A program made the translations under genes and the position numbers. The notes beneath the pieces are model-generated. The model was not told the DNA's origin. It worked only from the letters and a program-made list of their open reading frames with translations, and searched no databases. Below are positions 14,302 to 21,527 of a stretch of DNA of 30,946 nucleotides, in pieces. Within the stretch, counting starts at the first letter, position 1; every line of letters starts with the position of its first letter. Source of the DNA: Thermoflexus sp. (GTDB lineage Bacteria; Chloroflexota; Anaerolineae; Thermoflexales; Thermoflexaceae); assembly GCA_017743605.1 (NCBI GenBank), contig JAGHYO010000003.1, positions 1 to 30,946 on the forward strand. The letters are read 5' to 3'.

Positions 14302-15468
14302 TCAATTCAACTCGTAGAACGCCCGATAAGGGAGCAGCGGCACTTCGTGGGTGCGACATGGGATGGAGAGACCCAGCTTGGCGCACACCACGTCGACCAC
14401 CTTCTCGGCCATCACCCGGGCAGTGGTCATCTTCCCCCCGGTGATGGTCACGAAGCCCTCCACGCCGTCGACCGCGTGATCGAAGCACTCGAACGTCCGA
14501 GGGAGCTCACGGCCGTCCGCGGCCGCCCCCCGCCGCCCCACCAGAGGCCGGGCCACGGCGAAGACCCCGCGGATCCCTCCCTGGGTGTAGCCGGGAATGA
14601 ACTGCTCGGCGCTCGCCAGCAGAAGTCGAACGTGGTCCTCCGGGATTGGGATGAAATCGGGGTCTTCCACTTTCCAGGAGGTGGTCCCGATGATGGCCGT
14701 GCGCCGCTGCGGGACGATGATGTCGCCATCCCCGGGGAGGTTCAGGCGGTTGATCACCATGCGGTTCCAGCGCCGGCCGACGGAGATCATCACCCCGGCG
14801 GTGGGGACCACGGGCACGTCCACGCCGGCCATCGCTGCGATCCTCCCGGCCCACGGCCCGGCGGCGTTGATCACCATGTCTGCGCGGATGGTTCGTTCCT
14901 CGCCGGTCCGGTGATCCCGCACCTTCACGCCGGCCACCGTTCGGCCCTGGAAGACCAAGTCCACCACTTCGGTGTAGGTGAGGACGGTCGCTCCGTTGCG
15001 CCGGGCGGTGGCCAGGAAGGAGAGGCAGAAGCGCAACGGTTCGAATACTCCATCGGGCACCTGGACGGCGGCGCGGATGCCGGGGTTGAGATGGGGCTCC
15101 AGGGCCAGGGCATGCCGCACTGGGATCTCCCGAGCCGGGATGCCGCACTCCTCACAGGCAGCAAGGAACCGCTCCTTGAAGGCGAGGTCCCCTTCGTCCA
15201 GAGCGACGAAGAGGCCGTCGTTGAGCTCCAGGGCGCCCGGCAGGATCCGGCGCAAGATCATGTTCTCCGCGATGCACTCCCGGGCGGACTCGGGGTCTTT
15301 CATAGCGTAACGCCCCCCGGAGTGAAGCAGGCAGTGGTTCCGCCCCGAGGTCCCAGAGGCCACCTCCCCCCGCTCCACCACGGTCACCCGGAAGCCCCGG
15401 AGGGCCAGGTCGTGGGCGACGGCCGCCCCGGTGGATCCGGCACCGATCACCACCACGGGATAAGCCAT
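14302..15468 (-). CDS. glpA: GlpA-type FAD-dependent glycerol-3-phosphate dehydrogenase, short form
   Basis: Oxidises sn-glycerol-3-phosphate to dihydroxyacetone phosphate. Residues 1-35 form the Rossmann FAD site (VVVIGAGSTGAAVAHDLALRG, then VERGE). GTSGRNHCLLHSGGRYA, DPESARECIAEN, VPDGVFEPLR, VINAAGPWAG and FVTITGGKMTTARVMAEK follow E. coli GlpA closely (compared from memory). At 388 residues it stops where E. coli GlpA (about 540) enters its C-terminal BFD-like [2Fe-2S] domain, which is missing. No glpB or glpC follows; instead come SdhB-, SdhC- and SdhD-like genes. The upstream neighbour is glpK. A 100-base gap with GC-rich inverted repeats separates it from glpK, and GGAGAGGAG precedes the start. 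Confidence 0.88.
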   Translation of the reverse strand: MAYPVVVIGAGSTGAAVAHDLALRGFRVTVVERGEVASGTSGRNHCLLHSGGRYAMKDPESARECIAENMILRRILPGALELNDGLFVALDEGDLAFKERFLAACEECGIPAREIPVRHALALEPHLNPGIRAAVQVPDGVFEPLRFCLSFLATARRNGATVLTYTEVVDLVFQGRTVAGVKVRDHRTGEERTIRADMVINAAGPWAGRIAAMAGVDVPVVPTAGVMISVGRRWNRMVINRLNLPGDGDIIVPQRRTAIIGTTSWKVEDPDFIPIPEDHVRLLLASAEQFIPGYTQGGIRGVFAVARPLVGRRGAAADGRELPRTFECFDHAVDGVEGFVTITGGKMTTARVMAEKVVDVVCAKLGLSIPCRTHEVPLLPYRAFYELN

Positions 15469-15568
15469 CTCGCGCTCCTCTCCTTTTTATGCTTTCCCCA
15501 AGCGAAGGGGGGCCGGGCGGGCCACACCTCGCCCAGCCCCTGTGGGTTTTCACCGGAGCCCGGGCGGC

Positions 15569-17083
15569 TCAGAACTCCACCCATCCGAAGGAGCGCTCTA
15601 CGGCCTTCTTCCACCCCGCGTAGAGCTTCTCCTGGGTCTCCGCGTCCATCTGCGGCAACCAGCGCTTGTCTTCCTTCCAGTATTGTCGGATCTCCTCCGG
15701 GCCGCTCCAGAAGCCCACGGCCATCCCGGCGGCGTAGGCCGCGCCCAGGGAGGTGGTCTCTTGGATCACCGGCCGCACCACCGGCACCCCCAGGACATCC
15801 GCCTGGAACTGCATCAGCAACTCGTTGCGCACCATCCCCCCGTCCACGCGCAGCTCGGCCAGCCGGATCCCGGAGTCGACATACATGGCATCAAACACGT
15901 CCCGGGTCTGGTAGGCCGTGGCCTCCAGGACGGCGCGGGCCAGATGGCCCTTGTTGATGTAGCGGGTGAGCCCTACGATCACGCCGCGGGCGTCCAGCCG
16001 CCAGTAGGGGGCGAAGGCGCCGGAGAAGTAGGGCACGAAGTAGATGCCCCCGTTGTCCTCGACCGTGCGGGCCAGGTTCTCCACCTCGGCGGAGGTCTGG
16101 ATCAGCCCCAGGTTGTCCCGCAGCCACTGGACCAGTGCGCCGGTGATGGCGATGGAGCCCTCCAGGGCGTAGATGCAAGGGCCGTCCCCGAACTGATAGG
16201 CAACGGTGGTCAGCAGGCCGCTCTTGGAGGGGACGATGTTGGTGCCGGTGTTAAGGAGGAGGAAGCAGCCGGTGCCGTAGGTGTTCTTGGCCATCCCCAC
16301 GTCGAGGCCGGCCTGGCCGACCAGGGCTGCCTGCTGATCCCCGAGGTCGCCGCACACCGGCACCTCCGCCCCGAACAGCCCATCCTTCGGCGTCTTCCCG
16401 TAGAGGCGGGGGTCGGAGGACGGGCGGATCTGGGGGAGCATCTGGCGCGGGATCCGATGGATCTTCAGGAGGTCATCGTCCCAGTCCAGGGTGCGCAGGT
16501 TCATCAACATCGTCCGGCTGGCGTTGGAGACGTCCGTGACGTGAGCGCCCCCGTCCGGCCCGCCGGTCACCTGCCAGATCACCCAGGTGTCGATGTTGCC
16601 GAAGAGGGCCTCCCCTTTCTCTGCGTCCTCCCGCACCCCAGGGACGTTGTCCAGGATCCATTGGAGCTTGGGGCCGGAGAAGTAGGTGGCGATGGGGAGG
16701 CCGGTCTTCTCCCGATACATGGCCTCGTAGCCCTCACGCTGGAGCTGGGCGCAGATGGGAGCAGTGCGGGTGTCCTGCCAGACGATGGCGTTGTAGTATG
16801 GCTTGCCGGTGCGCTTGTTCCAGACGATGGTGGTCTCCCGCTGATTGGTCACCCCGATGGCGGCGATATCCGCCCCGCTGATCCCGGCCTTGGCCAGGGC
16901 CTCCTTCGTCACCTCCTGGGTGCGCTCCCAGATCTCCATCGGGTTGTGCTCCACCCAGCCGGGCTGCGGGTAGATCTGCTCATGCTCCTTCTGGTCCAAG
17001 GCCACCACGTTGCTCTCATGGTCGAAGATTATGGCGCGCGTGCTGGTCGTCCCCTGGTCGATGGCCATCACATACCTCGTCAT
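15569..17083 (-). CDS. glpK: Glycerol kinase
   Basis: Phosphorylates glycerol to sn-glycerol-3-phosphate with ATP. 504 residues, normal length. FGGY-family signatures are visible: AIDQGTTSTRAIIFD (phosphate 1), GVTNQRETTIVWN with the glycerol-binding Arg-Glu, MYREKTGLPIATYFSGPK, GDLGDQQAALVGQAG, KNTYGTGCFLL and VDGGMVRNELLMQFQADVL. The start ATG follows GGGAGG six bases upstream. It lies 37 bases after dhaL and 100 bases before glpA. Its product is the substrate of GlpA. Confidence 0.97.
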   Translation of the reverse strand: MTRYVMAIDQGTTSTRAIIFDHESNVVALDQKEHEQIYPQPGWVEHNPMEIWERTQEVTKEALAKAGISGADIAAIGVTNQRETTIVWNKRTGKPYYNAIVWQDTRTAPICAQLQREGYEAMYREKTGLPIATYFSGPKLQWILDNVPGVREDAEKGEALFGNIDTWVIWQVTGGPDGGAHVTDVSNASRTMLMNLRTLDWDDDLLKIHRIPRQMLPQIRPSSDPRLYGKTPKDGLFGAEVPVCGDLGDQQAALVGQAGLDVGMAKNTYGTGCFLLLNTGTNIVPSKSGLLTTVAYQFGDGPCIYALEGSIAITGALVQWLRDNLGLIQTSAEVENLARTVEDNGGIYFVPYFSGAFAPYWRLDARGVIVGLTRYINKGHLARAVLEATAYQTRDVFDAMYVDSGIRLAELRVDGGMVRNELLMQFQADVLGVPVVRPVIQETTSLGAAYAAGMAVGFWSGPEEIRQYWKEDKRWLPQMDAETQEKLYAGWKKAVERSFGWVEF

Positions 17084-17120
17084 GGCAGACCTCCCTTCGG
17101 AAGATGGATCTGGATTCGCC

Positions 17121-17759
17121 CTACGCGACGTAGCTCCAGGTGTCCGCAGCTGCCTTGAGGATCAGGTATGAAGACGTGGCTCCTGGATCCTGGTGGCCGG
17201 CAGAGCGTTCCCCGAGGTAGCTGGCCCGCCCTTTTCGGGCCACCATGGGGATGGTGGCTTTCATCCCCTGCTCGGCAGCCTCCGCCATCCGCTGCAAGGC
17301 CTCCCCGAAGGAATCGCTGTTATGGATGGCTTCCTTGAAGGCCTCCAGGGCCGGCAGCAGGGCGTCTACCATCGTCTTGTCGCCCGGACGGGCCTGGCCG
17401 CGGGCGATCACCCCGTTGATGCCCGCCTCCAGGGCTTCCGCCCAGTCCTCCGGGGTCAGCATGAGCTTGTTGGCGGTCTTCACGCCGATTTGCAGAAAGA
17501 AAGTGCCGTAGAGCGGCCCACCGGCCCCGCCCACCGTGGCCACCAGGGTCATCCCCAGGGTCTTCAGGATGGTCCCGATGTCCTTATCGGCGACCGAGGG
17601 CAGCTTGGCCATGAAGGCCTTGAACCCGCGGTCCATGTTGGCGCCGTGGTCGGCATCGCCGATGGCTGCGTCCAGCTGCGTGAGGTAATCCCGGTTCTCC
17701 TCCAGCACCGCCGCGCAACGCTCCAGCCAGGCAACCACATCGTCCCGCATCACCGGCAT
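17121..17759 (-). CDS. dhaL: Dihydroxyacetone kinase ADP-binding subunit DhaL
   Basis: 212 residues, matching the family. The Mg-ADP ligands D30, D35 and D37 in QLDAAIGDADHGANMDRG are at the same positions as in E. coli DhaL. GGAGGPLYGTFF, ARPGDKTMVDALLPA and KGRASYLGERSAGHQDPGA complete the phosphate-binding and lid loops. It keeps a tightly bound ADP/ATP that is recharged by DhaM and hands phosphate to dihydroxyacetone on DhaK. Lies after a hairpin-bearing 82-base spacer downstream of dhaK. Confidence 0.96.
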   Translation of the reverse strand: MPVMRDDVVAWLERCAAVLEENRDYLTQLDAAIGDADHGANMDRGFKAFMAKLPSVADKDIGTILKTLGMTLVATVGGAGGPLYGTFFLQIGVKTANKLMLTPEDWAEALEAGINGVIARGQARPGDKTMVDALLPALEAFKEAIHNSDSFGEALQRMAEAAEQGMKATIPMVARKGRASYLGERSAGHQDPGATSSYLILKAAADTWSYVA

Positions 17760-17791
17760 TTTCGACGACCCTCCGTTTCAAGATCGAGTGA

Positions 17792-17826
17792 GGGATGGGG
17801 GAGCGCGGAACCGCTCCGCCCATCCC
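17792..17826 (-). repeat. Intercistronic hairpin between dhaK and dhaL
   Basis: An inverted repeat of 14 pairs with one bulged base: 17792-17805 pairs with 17812-17826 around a six-base loop. It is GC-rich and lacks a following T-run, so it is more likely an mRNA stability or processing element than a terminator. Confidence 0.65.
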
Positions 17827-17841
17827 CGGATCCTTCGCCCT

Positions 17842-18843
17842 CTACATCCCCCAGCGCAGCCCCGGGGTCTTGACCGGATGGTCCCACAGCTCCAGCATCT
17901 CGTCGTCGGCCCGGAGCAACGTGATGGAGACCCCAGCCATCTCCAGGGAAGTGATGTAAGCTCCCACCAAGTTGCGGACGATTTGAACGCCAGACTTTTC
18001 GCAGATCTCCGCGACCTTGCGGTAGACAATGTAGAGCTCGCTCACCGGAGTGCCGCCCATGGAGTTCACCATGCAGATCACCCGGTCGCCGGCCTTGAAG
18101 GGGAGATCGTTCAAGATGGGCTCCATCAGCCGCTCGACGATCTCATCGGCCTTCTTCAGGGGCTCGCGGTAGCGGCCGGGCTCCCCGTGGATCCCGATGC
18201 CGATCTCCATCTCCTCCGCGCCCAGCTCGAAGGTCGGCTTGCCCACGTGAGGCACCGTGCAGGAGGTCAGGGCCATGCCCATGCAGCGGCCGTTCTCCGC
18301 CACCCGGCGGCCCAAGGCGGCCAGGCGCTGGAGGTCGTAGCCGCGCTCCGCGGCGGCCCCCAGGATCTTCTCGGCCAGCACCGTGGTCCCGGTGCCGCGC
18401 CGGCCCTGGGAGTAGAGGCTGCTCTCCACCGCCACGTCGTCGGCGATCAGCACGCTCTCCACCTGGAAGCCCTCGCCCCGCAGCAGATCCGCCGCCATGT
18501 CGAAATTCATCACGTCGCCGGCGTAGTTCTTCACAATCATCAGGATCCCCGCGCCCCCGTGAACGGTCTTGGCCGCCTCATACATCTGGTCAGGGGTGGG
18601 GGAGGTGAACACCGCGCCGGGACAGGCGGCGTCCAGCATCCCGTAGCCGACGAAGCCTACGTGCATCGGCTCGTGGCCGCTGCCGCCGCCGGAGATCACC
18701 GCCACCTTCCCCGGTCGGGGCGCGTCCGCCCGGTAGACGAAGTTCGGATTGAAGTGCACCTTGATCAGATCCGGATGGGCCTTGAGCATCCCCTCCAGCG
18801 CCTCCGGGACTACATTCATCGGATCATTGATCAGCTTCTTCAT
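17842..18843 (-). CDS. dhaK: Dihydroxyacetone kinase substrate-binding subunit DhaK
   Basis: 333 residues. Binds dihydroxyacetone covalently on His219 (GIGIHGEPG). H57 in SGGGSGHEP and D110 in KNYAGD are the other active-site residues, each within one position of E. coli DhaK. It receives phosphate from DhaL-ATP to give dihydroxyacetone phosphate. The start is ATG 18843 after AGGAGG five bases upstream; the longer frame from 18906 is rejected. It follows glpF after a 73-base spacer containing a strong hairpin. No glycerol dehydrogenase gene is in the window, so the source of dihydroxyacetone must be elsewhere or external. Confidence 0.97.
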   Translation of the reverse strand: MKKLINDPMNVVPEALEGMLKAHPDLIKVHFNPNFVYRADAPRPGKVAVISGGGSGHEPMHVGFVGYGMLDAACPGAVFTSPTPDQMYEAAKTVHGGAGILMIVKNYAGDVMNFDMAADLLRGEGFQVESVLIADDVAVESSLYSQGRRGTGTTVLAEKILGAAAERGYDLQRLAALGRRVAENGRCMGMALTSCTVPHVGKPTFELGAEEMEIGIGIHGEPGRYREPLKKADEIVERLMEPILNDLPFKAGDRVICMVNSMGGTPVSELYIVYRKVAEICEKSGVQIVRNLVGAYITSLEMAGVSITLLRADDEMLELWDHPVKTPGLRWGM

Positions 18844-18871
18844 CGCAACCTCCTGATATATCGGGAGATCC

Positions 18872-18904
18872 GTGTGGAGAAGGGGGATGAACCCTCCTCC
18901 ACAC
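18872..18904 (-). repeat. Intercistronic hairpin between glpF and dhaK
   Basis: A perfect 8-bp outer stem GTGTGGAG/CTCCACAC (18872-18879 with 18897-18904) with further G-C pairing inside. It has no T-run. Located in the 73-base gap just after the glpF stop. Confidence 0.65.
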
Positions 18905-18916
18905 ATCGCTGTCGAC

Positions 18917-19624
18917 TCACAGCCCCAGGGCGACGAAGACGAGGGCGCCGATCAGGCCGCCCACGATGGGGCCGACCACCGGCACCCAGGCATAGCCCCA
19001 GTCGGAATCGCCCTTGCCCGGGATGGGGAGCACCGCGTGGGCGATCCGCGGCCCGAGGTCGCGGGCCGGGTTGATGGCGTAGCCCGTGGGCCCGCCCAGG
19101 GAGAGGCCGATGGCCCACACCAGGAAGCCGATCAACAACGGAGCCAACCCAGCGGACAGCTCATTGGCGGTGATGGCCAGCACTCCGAAGACCAGCACGA
19201 AGGTCCCGATGACCTCGGTGATGAAGTTCAGGGGGTAATTGCGGATGTTGGGGGCGGTGCAGAACACCGCGCGCTTGAGGGCGGGATCGGGCGTCTCCGC
19301 CCAGTGGGGGTAGTAAGCCAGCCACACCAGCACCGCGCCGATGAAGGCACCGATGAACTGCCCGATGATATACAGCGGGACTTGGTCCAAGGACATGTCG
19401 CCCTTCACTGCGAAGGCGATGGTCACGGCGGGGTTGATGTGGGCGCCGCTGATGCGGCTCACAGCATACACGGCCACGGCCACCGCCATGGCCCACCCTG
19501 TGGTGATCACAATCCACCCCGAGGCCTGGCCCTTGGTCTTGCCGAGGACGACGTTGGCCACCACACCGTTGCCCAGCAGAATGAGGATCGCCGTGCCGAC
19601 GATCTCTGCCACCCATTTCTCCAT
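18917..19624 (-). CDS. glpF: Glycerol uptake facilitator (aquaglyceroporin)
   Basis: 235 residues, six transmembrane helices and two half-helices. Both NPA boxes are intact: GAHINPAVT near residue 62 and GYAINPARDLGPR near 190. The Asp right after the second NPAR is the hallmark of glycerol-conducting members, so glycerol rather than only water should pass. First gene of the glycerol/DHA block. The start ATG follows AAAGGAG. A leader of about 250 bases separates it from the probable promoter with twin palindromic operators. Confidence 0.95.
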   Translation of the reverse strand: MEKWVAEIVGTAILILLGNGVVANVVLGKTKGQASGWIVITTGWAMAVAVAVYAVSRISGAHINPAVTIAFAVKGDMSLDQVPLYIIGQFIGAFIGAVLVWLAYYPHWAETPDPALKRAVFCTAPNIRNYPLNFITEVIGTFVLVFGVLAITANELSAGLAPLLIGFLVWAIGLSLGGPTGYAINPARDLGPRIAHAVLPIPGKGDSDWGYAWVPVVGPIVGGLIGALVFVALGL

Positions 19625-19843
19625 GGTCGCGCTCCTTTCGCTCTGTCAGGGGCATGCCGATGTTGTCGCTGAGCGGAAACCACGGATCCTCAGGGCAGGA
19701 CGGACAGGCCGTCCGCAAAGGTCGCCGTATATTTCCTCCGCGCTCGCCCTCTCGCTCGCTCGTGCACCTCCTCCCATAGGTCTGCAGGCTCGATTTCTAT
19801 CTTCTGGGATGTCCGCTTCTCCCGCAAGGGTTTCCGGAAGGTA

Positions 19844-19860
19844 TGTTTCATATTGAAACA
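19844..19860. promoter_or_regulatory. Palindromic operator 1 of the glycerol block
   Basis: TGTTTCATATTGAAACA: a perfect 7-3-7 palindrome just downstream of the predicted start of transcription. Its centre is 32 bases from operator 2. The architecture fits a dimeric repressor (GlpR/DeoR, IclR/GylR or similar); the regulator gene is not in the window. Confidence 0.65.
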
Positions 19861-19875
19861 AAACGTCCTCATTTC

Positions 19876-19892
19876 TGTTCCATGATGAAACA
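19876..19892. promoter_or_regulatory. Palindromic operator 2 of the glycerol block
   Basis: TGTTCCATGATGAAACA: the same palindrome with one changed base in the left arm. It overlaps the predicted -10 box, so occupancy would block RNA polymerase. Confidence 0.62.
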
Positions 19893-19913
19893 AAATCCTC
19901 CGGGGGCGGTCAA
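19885..19913 (-). promoter_or_regulatory. Candidate promoter of the glycerol block
   Basis: On the minus strand TTGACC (19913-19908), 17-base spacer, TTTCAT (19890-19885). The -35 is good (five of six) and the -10 is weak (four of six) and buried in operator 2, as expected for a regulated promoter. Confidence 0.5.
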
Positions 19914-20061
19914 GGCATCCCGACCCACCTGTTCAGGTCGGCGAGGGGAAGGGAAGACATGGCGCGGCCTGAAGGGCTTCACCGCTTGGGCCCTCCGGGC
20001 GGCCAGGGCACGGCCACGCGTTTCTGTTCTCGTGCGCTCATCCGATTGTGCCCCTTCATCC

Positions 20062-20083
20062 GTAAGGGCGCAGGGCCGCTGCG
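20062..20083. repeat. Second, degraded copy of the REP-like palindrome
   Basis: GTAAGGGCGCAG followed by a related stretch agrees with the reverse complement of the 4562-4590 element at 19 of 22 positions. The distal arm is lost. Confidence 0.5.
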
Positions 20084-20127
20084 ACTCGGCTATGGGTTTA
20101 ACGCAATGAGAGGGGGATACAAAGGCA

Positions 20128-21507
20128 TCATCCCGGCCGGGGACGGGCTGTCCAGAGCTCGTCGAAGATCCGATCCCCCGTCTTGCCGGTGCGGCCGCTG
20201 CGGGCGGGGGCCAGGGCCCGCCGGTAGCCCGCAGCCAGATTCACGCCGGTGGCCTGCTCGATCAATTCGATGGCCCGGGCTGCCTGCCGGATCACTAGGC
20301 GGGGCTCCAGCCCATCCAGGTCCTCAAAGAACCAGCCGCAGCTGGCGAACATCCGCTGGCGGTGGACCTGGGCCTGGAGGGCCAGGAGCAGCCGCCGCTC
20401 TACATCTGAAGGGAGCACGCGCTCAGCGAACTCACGCAACAGGACCTGGCCCTCTATTGCCCCCAGCACCACGTGGATGTATTCGTCCCGCAGCCGCCAC
20501 GGATCGCGGATCCAGCCATGGGCCAGGTCCAGATAGGCTGCGTCGATCTCCTCCGCCAAAAGATCCATGGCCGCCCGCAGGATCGCCTTCCAGCGGGAAT
20601 CCCCCGGGGTGCAGGCGCACCCGGTGCTCCAGCGGGCCAGCCCGTGGGCGCAGCTCCACGCCGTGTTCTGCAGGATCTCCACCTCCTCCACTGGCGGATG
20701 GGCCCGCAGGTATTCGGTGAGGGTCGCCACCTCGTAAGCCTCCACCGGCGGCCGGAGCAAGCGGTCTAGGAAATCCACGCCCTCCCGGTGATGATGGCCG
20801 AAGGTCTCCCCGTCGGTGGCCAGCAGCGTGAGCCCTGTCCGGCCCCGCAGGGCCTCCGCCGCCCAGCGATCCGCCGGCCCTAGGGAGGGCATGGCGAAGG
20901 ACACCTGGTTGGAGAGATCCCGATCGCGGACGAACACTGTGAAGTAGGCGTTCGCCTCCAGGCGGACCCGGTAGGGTCCCGCCCCGCGCGGGAGGGGTCC
21001 GCGCACCTGCTCGGAGGAGAGGAGGGTAAAGGTCAACCCTAACTCCGCCAGCACCTCCAGGGTGGCCAGGTCCACAGCCATCTCGGGCAGCCACATCCCC
21101 CGGGGATGCCGGCCGAAGCGGTGCTGGAAGGACCGGATCCCCCAGTAGATCTGGGTGACCCGGTCGCGGCGCCGGGCCAGCGGGAGGATGGTGTGATGCA
21201 CGGACTGGGCAATGGCGTTGCCCACCCCCCGAGCGACGTTCACATGGTCCGCCTCCAGGATCCGACGGTAGGTCTCCGGGGCACGGCGGGCCAGCCAGCT
21301 GATCAAGGTCGGCCCGACGTTGAAACTGATCCGCTCGAACAGGCAACGCTCCGCCAGGGGGCGGTAGCACTCCGCCGTGATCTTCTCGTTGAAATCGTGA
21401 TACGGCGCAGCGCCGGGCTCTAGGGGGACCTCCCCAGTCCACGGGTCTTCCCGAGGGGGCTGGTAGAAATGGCCGTGAACCGCTAGCGTGGGACGGGATT
21501 CCCCCAA
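20128..21507 (-). CDS. Glycoside hydrolase family 57 protein
   Basis: 459 residues. The N-terminus AVHGHFYQPPREDPW is the first conserved GH57 region. GMWLPEMAVD contains the likely catalytic Glu, and LLATDGETFGHHHREG is the fourth region with the likely catalytic Asp. The C-terminal part after about residue 270 is the helical extension seen in DUF3536-type GH57 proteins. These act on alpha-glucans (amylase or branching-type reactions), probably in the cytoplasm since there is no signal peptide; the exact specificity is not readable. The start is TTG at 21507, chosen because a near-perfect AGGAGGTGA lies immediately upstream. It begins 20 bases after tldE, likely the same transcript. Confidence 0.87.
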   Translation of the reverse strand: MGESRPTLAVHGHFYQPPREDPWTGEVPLEPGAAPYHDFNEKITAECYRPLAERCLFERISFNVGPTLISWLARRAPETYRRILEADHVNVARGVGNAIAQSVHHTILPLARRRDRVTQIYWGIRSFQHRFGRHPRGMWLPEMAVDLATLEVLAELGLTFTLLSSEQVRGPLPRGAGPYRVRLEANAYFTVFVRDRDLSNQVSFAMPSLGPADRWAAEALRGRTGLTLLATDGETFGHHHREGVDFLDRLLRPPVEAYEVATLTEYLRAHPPVEEVEILQNTAWSCAHGLARWSTGCACTPGDSRWKAILRAAMDLLAEEIDAAYLDLAHGWIRDPWRLRDEYIHVVLGAIEGQVLLREFAERVLPSDVERRLLLALQAQVHRQRMFASCGWFFEDLDGLEPRLVIRQAARAIELIEQATGVNLAAGYRRALAPARSGRTGKTGDRIFDELWTARPRPG

Positions 21508-21527
21508 CGGTCACCTCCTTTGGGCTT

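Larger units (their letters stand above)
19625..20127. other. 503-base intergenic region: leader and promoter of the glycerol block
   Basis: From right to left it holds the 3' flank of the GH57 gene, a half-decayed copy of the REP-like palindrome (20062-20083), the promoter and two operators (19844-19913), and a leader of about 250 bases with a small hairpin GGACGG/CCGTCC at 19698-19714. Short open frames here have no ribosome-binding site and no recognisable product, so I call no gene. Confidence 0.55.

Noticed and set aside
14218..17158. Two long plus-strand open frames (579 and 538 codons) across glpA and glpK
   Set aside because: They lie opposite clear, complete genes, have low-complexity His/Pro/Gly-rich translations and no ribosome-binding sites. 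They are antisense shadows of high-GC coding DNA.
19690..19893. Possible small protein in the glpF leader
   Set aside because: The ATG lies inside the operator, there is no ribosome-binding site and the product is basic with no recognisable features.
19921..19940. CGACC...GGTCG inverted repeat upstream of the glycerol promoter as a GH57 terminator
   Set aside because: The stem is five pairs, and no T-run follows on the minus strand.
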